64,000 nucleotides of DNA from positions 76,068,820 to 76,132,819 of the forward strand of contig CM043702.1 of assembly GCA_023935145.1 (NCBI GenBank), read 5' to 3'. The DNA is from Bretschneidera sinensis. Lineage: Eukaryota > Streptophyta > Magnoliopsida > Brassicales > Akaniaceae. Each line of letters opens with the position of its first letter. The stretch's first letter is position 1. Position numbers and translations under genes: made by a program. The notes beneath the pieces are model-generated. The model worked only from the letters and a program-made list of their open reading frames with translations. It ran no database searches and was not told where the DNA came from. This document shows positions 1 to 10,215 of this stretch, one piece after another.

Positions 1-1150
1 ACTTTAAGTAATCTAAATAAAAATCAAATATCTAGTAATAATATTAAAATAAATTATTAGCTTATGCTTGGTGGTAGATAAAAATTAAATTGATATGTAT
101 AATATGAATATTGGACACATAGAAAATTATTAATGGAAAAGAAATATTTTTAGAAGAAGGAGTTGATTTAATAATGAAGGTGATAAAGAAATTTTGACTA
201 GTTGGTGAATAAATTGATGTGATATATGAGGAGAAGAAAAATTGTGGAATTGTTAAACAGAAAGTTGAGGAAAGACTGGATAGTTAAATTAAATATTTTG
301 AATTTATGTGGTGTTTATATTTACTTCATATTATTGTTCATATGCATCTGCATTAAATAAGATAACCAAAAGAACCGGGAAGGGGCCGGTCTAATAGAAT
401 AACCGTGACAGCTGATATATGCTGGAAAATAAATTACATGACAGCCGGGATAAGCTGTAAAGAACCAGGAAGGGGCCGGTCTAAGATAATAACAACCTGT
501 CGACAAGTGGGAAGACGTTCCTATCATAATCATTCATGCATTGCATCTGTTTTAATTATTGCTTGCATTATTGAAATGCTGATGCGTGGTATATTATTGT
601 AAATTTATTTATAGATGGATGAATCTCCCAGAGAGAGACAATTACAGTGAGAAAAAGAGAAAAGGACATAGAAATATGATAATATGGGAATTATTTAAAT
701 GTTAGCCGTTGTGCTATTATCCAGTTATAGGAGAAATAAATGATTAAATATTTACGGGCTATTTATGAAATTGGAATACTTTTAGTAAATTTAGTTTACT
801 GAGTTTGTGAAGCTCATCCCTCATTGTACAATGATTTCAAGTAACAGACAAGACAAATAATCTGGTGGGTTGAGAGTCAGACAGATTCAATTTCTGTAAG
901 CCACGTACGTGTCAATATCCTCAGACTAGTGAGAAAATGAAATAAATATTTGTAAATATTCATGCATCGTACATTGTATATTATGTGTAAGTCAATATCA
1001 GATTTATATACCTTCCCTGTTGAAGGTTAAGGATTAAAGCAAGGAATTTATGTTAATATTATTTTGTTGTTGCATATATGCGTCGTGCTGAGATTCTCAA
1101 AATGTGATGACACTGTCTCGGGGGTGGCCATCCCGGGATGGGTCGTTACA
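1..1150 (+). mobile_element. LTR of a chromovirus-type Ty3/gypsy element (solo or 3' LTR), 5' end outside window
   Basis: Seen: the stretch is homologous to the reverse complement of the J 3' LTR at about 53085-54000. Shared blocks include the segment around 790-900 (matching 53090-53160) and the CCGG-rich block at 360-490 (matching 53455-53640). It ends in ggtcgttaca at 1141-1150. What follows is not a primer-binding site but a ~1-kb repeat found elsewhere in the window, so this is a 3' LTR or a solo LTR. No ORF in it is credible. Known: chromovirus LTRs commonly carry TGTAACG-type termini. The 5' end lies before base 1. Confidence 0.75.
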
Positions 1151-1486
1151 GTTATAATAGGAATTCACTTTGTGATTTGATGATATTGTTTATGTGCGAA
1201 AATCTTCTGTATAAGCTATTGTGAAAATTTAGTGATAATGGAAGTTCTTGGATATTTCATTTTTTAGGCTCTAATAGGACTCTTGATATCTTTGAAAAGG
1301 AAGAAAAATGAGAATTGTGCTTTATCAACTAAATGTTGTGCCTCATTTGTCTTAACAAACTACTAGTAGACTTATCCTCTATTTCATACTGTACTAAATA
1401 ATTATAGCTAACCTTTTTTTTTCTTCATATATCCTCTCTTTTTCATGGAGTATGATGCTCTAAAATCTAGAAGTCTTGATAGATAC
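1151..1486 (-). repeat. Left part of a ~1-kb repeat unit, split by insertion of E1
   Basis: Read as reverse complement, this matches the part of the 41489-44896 repeat units around 42020-42400. Joined to 26239-26935 across E1 it rebuilds one continuous unit, with the break exactly at the gatac target duplication. No coding capacity seen. Confidence 0.8.
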
Positions 1487-2643
1487 TGTAAACCAAGGTT
1501 CAAACCCAAGAGGGGAGGTGAAATGGGTTTTAAATTTTTTTTCTGATTAACTTGCAAGTTTTTAAACAGTTAAATACACAAAACACCCAATCAAATAATA
1601 TGCTTGAAAGTAAAGAGTTTAAGGAAGAGAAAGTGCAAACTCCATTTATAGTGGTTTGGCAATATTGGATTCCTTTCGACCCTACGTCCACTCTCTTCAT
1701 GGAACCTCCTTAAAATAATCCACTAAAACTTTAGTTGTATAACTTAACGGGTGTTGTACAAACCTTACAACCAATCTCTTCTTCACGGAAGCTACGATGA
1801 AGTGTTTAATCCTAAACACTCTAAGAGTTATACCAACTTTTTCCCTTTACAATAAATGAAATTTGCCATAAAGTAAATAATAGAGAGACAATAATAAGTG
1901 CTTTTACAAATGAACAATATCTCTCTTTCAAGAACAAGCTTGAAGAATGACTCAACAATAAATTTTTCAAAGCTTTTGAGAATTAATGAGATATCTTGTG
2001 AATTGAATGTGTTATCCTCTTGTTTTAGAAGCTCATTGAAGTGGGTTTATATAGCCTTAAATCAATATGGCCGTTTGACACAGAATTGATAGGTTTGGGG
2101 CATTAAATGTTCAAGTCTCACATCTCAAACTGTTATATTTTCAAATTACCAGTTGACTGGGTCCTTATACCAGTCGACTGGGTCAAGTGAAGAATTTTCA
2201 CTTTTTAGGCCAAGTGAGAGTACTAGTCGACTGGGTCAGAGGACCAGTGGACTGGGTCCTTAACACCAGTCGACTGGGAACTTTCTGTCCCATATCCTAG
2301 TCGACCAGTATAGGAACTCAGTCGACTGGGTTGTCCTTCAACCCAGTTTTCCTTTTGAAAAACAGTTTTTGACTTAGAAAATTTTTGTATTTTTAGTTTT
2401 GTCAGAGTCTTTTGTAAATTGAGCCACAGATAAAGCTATTAATTGAATAAAAGATATTTACAATTGTTTCAATTACCTTAATGCCTATTCTAAATCTTTT
2501 GTCTTGTTTTAGTGTTTGACTCACGTTGAGTTCTTGCATCTTGTTTCCGTACTGAATGCTTTTACCGCTTAAACACTTAGATAAAAGTGTTAGTGCAATT
2601 ATAGTAGTGTTTTGTCATTATTAAAATCAAACACAGGTCAATA
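1487..2643 (-). repeat. E1 3' LTR
   Basis: About 1157 bp, aligning along its length with 25086-26238. On the minus strand a TATA-like ctatataaa lies at about 2045-2056. About 100 bp upstream of it (2145-2335) sit seven copies or variants of the palindrome ccagtcgactgg. The terminal TG on the minus strand has mutated to TA at 2642-2643. Confidence 0.9.
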
Positions 2644-3352
2644 ATCTCCCCATTTTTTATGATGACAAAACTAAAGAGAAAAAAACAGTTTTAAAAACGA
2701 AGTGTTGGTTTTTAGAAAAATTTGAGCAGAGTCTCTTATGTTTTTTCAGATTAAAACCAGCATGTTTAGCATTCAAACGCAGTTTAAATACAATTATATC
2801 AACCCAACCAATTAATACAAGATAGTATTTACATTTGTTAACATGTTTGAAGCAATGCTCCCCCTAAATATATGTTCTCTTCTAAGTTTACATGCAATTT
2901 TCTCTTATACATTGATTTTTCTCTTTTTTTCCTCCCATTTTGACAACAGAATAAAAGGGGGTGTAAACTAACAAAATAAGTAGAATAAATAGTATAGCAT
3001 GAAGATAAGGTAAAAACAAACTTGTATGCAAAAACTAGGCATGATTCGAAATTGGGAAGACTTCCCGGGAAGAAACGAAATTTTTCACACCAGTATAAGT
3101 AGTTAAAGCATATAGGTGACCAAAAAGTGCTCAAACTAAGCAACCATATAGCTTATAAGTAAAACATGTATAGAATCCAAAAGTGAAATAACTGAAAAAT
3201 AAGCATCTATATACAAACATCCATACGTCATAAGCTTTGGAAGCTATTTGAATATCGAGTACAGGCATATGAATGTATATAGAAAAAAAATGTTTGTACT
3301 AAGTATCTATGGAGCTATATATGTACATAACAATAAGATAAAAAAAAAAATC
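2644..3352 (-). other. E1 3' untranslated stretch with polypurine tract
   Basis: Between the third-ORF stop and the 3' LTR. On the minus strand a purine-rich run aaaaaatggggagat (about 2645-2660) abuts the LTR and is the likely plus-strand primer. Nothing coding is recognised in the rest. Confidence 0.65.
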
Positions 3353-4628
3353 TCAGCGAGCAGGGGAATCAAAGCTATCTCGAAGAAGATCCTGAAGCTC
3401 AGCCAAAGAGCTCTCTGTGTGTTCCCAGTATAACTCGAAATTGTCTCGGAGTGTGCGGAAGTCACGATGCATGTGATCGATAGAAGAGCTCAAGCTCTGG
3501 AACCTGGACTGCATGGACATCTGGAGGCTCGCTATAGCTTGAAGTATGTCATCGTATCCAGCCTGACCAACACTCAAGCCATCGTGTTATGGACTAGGTG
3601 CTCTTGTGTCAGTGTCCATAGCAGTGGGAAGAACTACATAACCAGGAATCTCGTCGTCCTCCTCGCCGCTATCACCCTCTCCAATCCTAATGTTCCTCCC
3701 GAATTTAGAGTAGATCATCCCATCTCAGATCGTGCACCCCATATTCTTCAAAGAAGAGACATTAATGATGTCCTTGGGGCCAATGTCTTGAGCCTCTAAG
3801 GCGGGTAAGGAGACTAAAAAATGTTGGAGGATAAGAGTGATGAGCATCCCGTATGGGAGGTACCCGGAGTCACTCGCTTCGCCGTTAATCATGTTGGCGA
3901 CCAGTAAGGGGTAGATATTGAAATGGTGTCCTGTTTTGAGATACAAGATCAATACCATGTCTATCTTAGAAAGATAGCCCTGACTCCTGAGTTTCAGGTT
4001 GATGGTCCAGCTGACAATGAGATTAAACAACTTTGAGTCGAGGGGTATGTCCCTACATTGATGAAATGTAGTGGGCCTAAAGATATGGTTAGGGTCGCCC
4101 CTAACAATCTGGCATGCCTCCTCGTAATCAAAGTTTTCTGGCCATCCGTCCAGACTCCACTGAGCCTCTCCCACATGGATTCTCAGTATGCTAACCAAGA
4201 TGTCAGTGTTCACCTCGAATTCTACACCCATTACACTGGTCTTGAACCGAATAGCCAGTGGACTCAGTTTCACTAGGTTGGCGTAGAACTGGTGAATGAG
4301 GTGAGGGTAATATTTCTAGTGGATCTTGACAAGTGGTGTCAAGTGTATAGCCTCAAAATCAGGTAAGATATCAAAGTTTGCATGACGGATATAATCAAAA
4401 TTGATGAATCTACCCGTCATGATTTTCTTGTGGCGTATGACGAAGTTATACATGTCTTTGGCGGCTGGACTCTTGAACATCGAGTCATTGAGCTCAGTCC
4501 TTGCCTTCTTTCTTGAGGAACCCGTCAACCCATTTCCCTTGACATCCAGTGCCGAAGACTTCATAGACCGACCTTGTAGACGCGTGAGGTCTTCCAACGG
4601 TAGTTTTTATGCGTATTCTCTCAGACAT
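3353..4628 (-). pseudogene. E1 third ORF: putative plant transposon protein (Transposase_32-like), broken
   Basis: Reading from an ATG at 4628, the protein starts M-S-E-R-I-R-I-K-T, as copy K does. After a frameshift near 4600 the rest stays in one frame to the stop at 3353, about 425 codons, interrupted by TAG at 4316, TGA at 3725 and TAA at 3587. Landmarks are FDYIRHANFD, YYPHLIHQFYANL, a central DGWPENFDYEEA region, LPYGMLITLIL, AQDIGPKDII and a C-terminal heptad-like segment (about 3353-3577). Known: the FYANL...LPYGMLIT pattern is that of the plant protein family catalogued as putative plant transposon protein (Transposase_32, from memory). Its function is unknown. Here it sits downstream of RNase H in a copia element, the slot where some Sireviruses carry an env-like ORF. 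I see no signal peptide or transmembrane segment, so an envelope role is not supported. Confidence 0.75.
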
Positions 4629-5300
4629 TATTGAAAAATCATTTTAGAGAGAGATTTTGGGAAATGTGGAGTTTTCAACCGTGAAAAGTTGAAAAGAGGA
4701 TGATTTGGGATAAGATTGAGGTTTCTATGGAGTGGTTTTAAGAGATTTTGGATTGAAATCAAAGATTTTCTATAGAGAAAGCTTACGGTTTTCAAAAATG
4801 GCGTGAAAACTGAAAAATCTGAAAAGACTATTTATAAAATCGCGATACCATTCAATTGGGTTAGGGTACCAGTCGATTGGGTCCTTCATAATTTTGGGAA
4901 TTTTTGACATATCAGTCAACTAGATCGGGACGCCAGTCGACTGGGTAAACTGGTAGAGACATACTAGTCGACTGGGTGAACCATACGAGTTGATTGGGTA
5001 GGCCACCCAAATTTTAAATTTTGACTCCAAACTATGTCTTGTTGTACCAGTCGACTGGATGCTTTATACTAGTCGATTGGTAAAATGGGTAGTGGGATAC
5101 TAGTCAATTGGGTCCTTCAGAAAATTTAAATTTTGAGCTCTATCTTGAAATTTTAATACAAAATTGTTTATCTATGCCATCTTGAGTGAGAGATATATTA
5201 AAGAAGAGTTAATAATCATCACTAGATCTTAAATATGCATATGATGAATGTTGATGCAATCAAACATATATTTTATGATAGTTTATCAGGCCCATCAATA
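4629..5300 (-). other. E1 spacer between RNase H and third ORF, rich in GTCGAC palindromes
   Basis: About 670 bases without a gene. Between about 4840 and 5110 there are roughly nine copies or near copies of ccagtcgactgg, perfect at 4933-4944 and 5047-5058. It may be a leader or promoter for the third ORF; that is inference. Confidence 0.7.
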
Positions 5301-6215
5301 GTCTAATTTTGCAAAAGCTATCTTCATAAGGGTTTTGTAAGAATAGAAGCTATTTGGTCTTCTAAAGGAATAAATTCTAGTCTAATATCACCTTTTTTAG
5401 CTTGGTCTCTTATGAAGTGATGTCTTATTTCTATGTATTTGGTTCTAGAATGCTGAAGAGGGTTTTTTGTCAAGTTGATAGCACTAGTGTTATCACAATG
5501 AATCAGTATATCTTTAAAGTTCATACCACAGTCTTCTAACTGTTGCTTCATCCACAACACTTGTGCACAACAACTTTCAGCTGCTACATATTTCGTTTCG
5601 ATGATTGATAGTGCAACCGAATTTTTTTTCTTGGAGAATTAGTTGGTTAACATTACACCTAAAAATTGGCATGTTCCAGTAGTACTTTTTATATCTAGTC
5701 TACAACCCGCAAAATCAGCATTTCAATATCCTATAAGCTCAAAAGTTGATTTTCTAGGATACCATAACCTTAGGTTTTGAGTCCCTTATAGATATCTAAG
5801 GATTCTTTTTACTGCAATTACATGTGATTCCTTAGGATTAGCTTGAAATCTAGCACACATGTATACACTGAACATTATATCAGGTCTACTGGCAGTTAAA
5901 TAAAGTAAATCTCCTATCATGCTTCTATAAGTTTTAGTATCTACACACTTACCTTCCTCATGTATGTCAAGTTTTGTAGAGGTGCTCATAGGAGTGCCAA
6001 TTGACTTTGAGCTTTCCATCCTAAACCTCTTTAATGGGTCATTGGTGTACTTTGATTGATTGATAAGGATGTTTTCTTTCAATTGTTTGATTTGAAGTCT
6101 AAGAAAGTAGGAAAACTCTCCCATCATGTCTCATTTCAAATTCACCTTGCATGCACTTAGCAAACTCTTGACACATAGATTCATTAGTAGCACCAAATAT
6201 AATATTATCAATATA
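5300..6215 (-). pseudogene. E1 pol 3' half: C-terminal RT and RNase H
   Basis: Minus strand from the A insertion point: a YIDNIIFGATNE segment, a degenerate form of the copia RT catalytic YVDD block with D changed to N. Then a frameshifted region, RT thumb and connection (RFRMESSKSIGTPMS, SRPDIMFSVYMCARFQ), and RNase H with the HCDNTSAINL and KYIEIRHHFIRD motifs (5324-5560). An in-frame TGA at 5324 cuts the last residues. Catalytic residues are lost and the frame is broken. The other half of pol lies beyond nested A, at 21821-23909. Confidence 0.85.
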
Positions 6216-7151
6216 TGTTGGTATTTATCTAAGGATTAAATGGTTGCAAGAATGGAGTAAAATCAAGCTCAAGGTATAAGTGTGCGCTGCACCTTGAAGG
6301 TGTGCGCCTCAGTGCATAGCAAGACAAAAAAGGGAGTAGCACCAGGCCAGGCCATGACCCTGCTCTTTCCAGGCCACGGCACCCAGCATGGAGGTAGCTT
6401 GGAGGAGGTGTGCACCGTGGCTCAGCCTCCCCTAGGCCGCGGCGCCCAGAAATGTGACAAGAGGAGATGTTTCAGCCCTGCCTTGAGCCACGACCTGCCC
6501 TGTTTTGGGCCGCAGGTTGAAGGCACACATGGTCCATTTGGTTCAGCTTTTTGTTAGGTGTGTGAGGCATGTTCAAAACGCACAACATCACTTAGGATTG
6601 ATGGAGGGCTAAGGTTGATTGGTCATCAAGATCTAATGGTGGATATTGACCCTCACGATTGGTCAAGAAGTTGGTGCACTATATAAAGGGTTACCTAGCT
6701 TCAAGGAGAGGTGTGTCAATGTGATAAAAGTGTGTGAAACACAAGTGACACATGTAAATGAGAGTTGTGTGAGAGTGCAAAGACACTAAACACAGGAGAG
6801 ATCTCATTGTAGAGAGGCTGGTTGTATAAAGGGAGAAGTAGTATAGATTGTAGGTAGAGTGCTTTTGTAATAGTTCTATCACTTTCTTTCTTCTCTTCTT
6901 AGTTCTTCAAGAAATTGAGTTTCTTAAAGAGATGTTTCTGATTGCAAAAAACTCCATTGATAAGATAATGCAGAGGGCTCGGAGGAGCTCACGAGGACGT
7001 AGGCATATTGCCAAACCTCGATAACAAATTTCTTGTGTTCTTTTCTTTCTTGCTTTGATTGGTTGCTGTCTATTTTCTTTATACAAGTCACTCTAGACTT
7101 GGGTGTTTGGAACATCATCTCCTAGGAATCATCTAAGGTGGTTTCCCAATA
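6216..7151 (+). repeat. A 5' LTR
   Basis: About 936 bp. A GC-rich U3 block (about 6270-6545) with repeated gtgcgc-like words precedes a TATA box (tatataaag, 6680-6688). A hairpin (cttcaagaa/ttcttaaag, 6905-6929) lies downstream. The 3' terminus is mutated from the expected ccaaca to ccaata. Confidence 0.88.
6680..6688 (+). promoter_or_regulatory. TATA box of A 5' LTR
   Basis: tatataaag in the context gcactatataaaggg. The same context recurs at 21347 (A 3' LTR), 9534 and 18554 (B LTRs), so it is the conserved promoter core of this copia group. Confidence 0.75.
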
Positions 7152-7414
7152 GTGGTATCAAAGCTTGCATAGCTGGGTATCAGAGCAAGAACAGAAGGTA
7201 TCAGAGCAAGACTCCAAGAATCAAAGAACAAACTTCTTGGGTGATTCAAGAACAGAGTAAAGACCAAGATCAAGATCAGATCGTGTTCTTGAGGTTGATT
7301 CAAGAACGGTATTGAGATCAATCTTCGATCGTGTTCTTGAGGTTGATTCAAGAACGGTATTGAGATCAATCTTCGATCGTGTTCTTGAGGTTTAGAAGAA
7401 GTTGGAAAGCATTT
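7152..7414 (+). other. A primer-binding site and leader with 48-bp tandem repeat
   Basis: tggtatcaaagc at 7153-7164 matches the initiator tRNA-Met primer site with one change. From 7279 a 48-bp unit repeats at 7327 and partly at 7375. Each full unit holds a perfect 8-bp stem, gttcttga with tcaagaac, around a 7-nt loop (7285-7307 and 7333-7355). A single related hairpin occurs in the leaders of D and B. Confidence 0.8.
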
Positions 7415-9004
7415 ATGGATGCTGCACAAATCTGGGATCATCTCCAAAAGATGGGTTCAAATTTCGTTGTTGAGAAGTTTAATGGAAAGGGAGATTTTTC
7501 CCTGTGGAAGCGGAAGATCAAGGCCGTTCTTATGCAATAGAAGGTGGACTTGGCTATTGGAGAAGATAATGCTTTTCTAGCAAGTATCATGGAGGACCAG
7601 CGGATTGAGATGAAGAAGATGGAATATAACACCATTTTCTTGCACATGTCGGATAGTGTCACAAGGGAATGCGGAGACTCGGAAGTTCCTACTGTCATAT
7701 GGAAGAAACTAGATGAGTTGTTTCTTACCAAAACTCTCCCTAACAAGATTTATCTTCTTCAAAGAATCTTTGCTTTTAAAATAGATCCTAATAAAGAGTT
7801 GCAAGATAATCTTGATGTCTTTAATAAACTAGTTAAAGATTTGGTTAGTTGTAGTATCAAATTCCCGGATGAACAATTGGCTGTTATGTTATTAAATTAT
7901 CTTCTTGATTGTTTTGATAGTTTAATTAATGCAATTGAATATGGAAGAGATACACTAACCAAAGAAATTATGGTCAATGCTATAAGTGCTCATGATTTCA
8001 AAGCCAAGAGTAGGGAGGCATCAAGTGGGGAAGGGCTGTTCGTAAGAGGAAGGCTAGCAACTTGGAATGGCAGTAGCATTCATGGCAACTACCGGGAGAA
8101 ATCAAGAGGTAGAGGGCAGAGCCATGGGAGATCGCATTCCAAACCGAAGTTTGGAGGAATGTGATGCTTCTACTGCAACAAGGAGGGTCACTTCAAGAAA
8201 GATTGCAAAAAGTGTTTGTGGGATGAGAGAGGGAGAAGCCATACCAACAATGGAGAGGCTTCGGTTACTAAAGGAGAATAGCAAGATGATGTTCTTGTTG
8301 TGTGCTCAAACGTGAGCAAGAGGCAAGGCAACGAGAAATGGATTCTGGATTCCGGGTGCACTTATCACATGTGCCCTCACAAGGAATGGTTCAAGAATTT
8401 CAAGGAGACCAATGATGGAAGGGTGAGGGGGATAGGAGACATCTAGTTGAGGATGTTTGATGGAGTCACAAGACTGCTACGAAATGTAAGGTATCTCCCA
8501 GATTTAAGGAGGAATTTGATCTCATTGGAGCAGCTGGATTCCATGGGGTATACATACAAAGCTGAGGAAGGAAAGATCAAGGTAACCAAGGGTTCTTTGA
8601 TAGTGATAAAAGCAGCAATAAAAGATGGACTTTATGAGATGATCGGTGAGATAGAAATCAAGGATCAAGCAGCAAGCTTGATGGCTGAGATGGATAAGGC
8701 AGCACTTTGGCACAATTTCTTAGGACATATGAGCGAATAGGGGCTGTAAGTTCTCAGCAAGAATGGTGTACTTGGTGGTGACAAAGTAGAGAAACTTGAT
8801 TTCTGCGAAAGTTTCATTCTTGGGAAGCAACATCGGGTCAGCTTCAACACCAGAGTGCACAAGTCTAAGGGGATTCTTGACTACATCCATACGAATCTTT
8901 GGGGACCAGCAAGGACACCAACACACGGAGGTAATCATTACTTTTTGTCTTTAATTGATGATTATTCAAGAATGGTTTGGGTGTATTTGCTTAAAAATAA
9001 ATCG
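7415..9004 (+). pseudogene. A gag, protease and integrase N-terminus, broken
   Basis: From ATG 7415, the product aligns with D: Gag ([20 protein letters not shown], then a TAG), Gag core to about 8160, a TGA just before the knuckle [14 protein letters not shown] (His kept), protease [10 protein letters not shown] (about 8350), pre-integrase HHCC region, then the start of the integrase core. The core stops at codons for LKNKS where B inserted. Several stops and frameshifts occur (after 8160, about 8445, 8738). It continues at 19024. Confidence 0.85.
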
Positions 9005-10003
9005 TGTTGGTATTTGTCTAAGGTTTAAACATGTCTAAACATGGTTTAAAGATGGTTAAAGTCTAAACCAAGGTTAGAAGTTAAAGTGCAACATGTTAAA
9101 GGAGTGCACACATGTGTGTGCATCCATTTGGGTGTGTGTGCACAGCCCTAAATAGCAAAGCAAAGTAGTGCGCACTGCTGTTTGAAGGGCAGCATCAGTG
9201 TGCGCCTCACCTCCCCTTCACCAATGCCTCATCGCCCAGCAAGGAAGCAGCTTGGAGAAGGGCAACACTGCACCGCCCCTCCACCAGCACCACACCGCCC
9301 AGAATGTGGTGCAAAGGAATTTTGCCTAGCGCCTTACCACCCCCTGTTCAGCGCCTAGGCGCTAGGCAAACTGATGCACACATGGATAGCTTATTTAAAC
9401 CTCCTCTTAGGTGCGTGGATGCAAGGTTAAAATGCACAGCACCACTTAGGATTGATAGAGGGCCATGGTTAAGTGGTCATCAAGATCTAAGGGTGGAGAT
9501 TGACTCTCAAGAATGGACAAGAAGTAGGTGCACTATATAAGGGGTTACCTAGCTTCATTATCAACAATAATAATAATGACAAGTTTGTGACATTCTTTAA
9601 GATCAATTGTAAAGAGTGACCTACAAGAGAGAATTGTGTAAGAGTGCAAAGACACAAACACAAGAGGGACTCATTGTAGTGAGGCTGGTTGTAAAGAGAG
9701 AGGAGTCTAGATTAGATAGAGAGCATTGTTAGTTCTTATCTTCTTCCTTTCTTCTCTTCTTGGTTTCTTCAAGAACTTGAGGTTTCTTGAAGAGGGTTGC
9801 TGTAATTATAAAGAACCATTGATTTAGTGTAGAGAGTTTAGAGGAACTCACGGGGACGTAGGCTATTGCCGAACCTCGATAACAAATCACTTGTCTTCTT
9901 TTCTTTCTTGCTTTCAATTGTTGTATTTCTTTCTACAAGTCATTCTAGACTTGGGTGTTTGGAAGATCACCACCTAGGCATCTTGTCAAGGTGATTTCCA
10001 ACA
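9005..10003 (+). repeat. B 5' LTR
   Basis: 999 bp, tgttgg to ccaaca. A GC-rich U3 block lies at about 9140-9400, TATA at 9534-9540, and a 9-bp-stem hairpin at 9767-9792. A short aat-repeat occurs at about 9563-9575. Confidence 0.9.
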
Positions 10004-10215
10004 GTGGTATCAGAGCTGGAGGAGCTTGCACTGCTGGGTGTCGGAGCAAGAACAAGAAGGTATTGGAGCAAGACTCAAAGGGTCAACTTCTTGGGTGAGT
10101 CAAGAACGGTATAAAGATCAAGATCTGATCGTGTTCTTAAGGGTGATTCAAGAATGGTATTAAGATCCATCTTCGATCTGTGTTCTTGAGGTTTAGAAGA
10201 AGTTGGAAAGCATTT
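10004..10215 (+). other. B primer-binding site and leader
   Basis: Perfect tggtatcagagc at 10005-10016, complementary to plant initiator tRNA-Met. The leader has a degenerate version of the group's gttcttga hairpin at 10133-10155. No coding. Confidence 0.8.

Noticed and set aside
2170..2181. CCAGTCGACTGG (contains a SalI site) as a cloning linker or vector artefact
   Set aside because: Copies are numerous, diverged and in homologous positions of both LTRs and of K, which cloning cannot explain.
2838..3143. 101-codon minus-strand open frame in the E1 3' region
   Set aside because: No family resemblance, no counterpart in K, and the stretch is low-complexity untranslated sequence before the polypurine tract.
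3353..4628. Envelope-like protein in E1
   Set aside because: No signal peptide, membrane span or cleavage site is seen; the sequence fits a cytosolic transposon protein family.
6282..6557. GC-rich 91-codon open frame
   Set aside because: It lies wholly in the U3 of the A LTR and is broken in the partner LTR; CG-rich repeats explain its openness.
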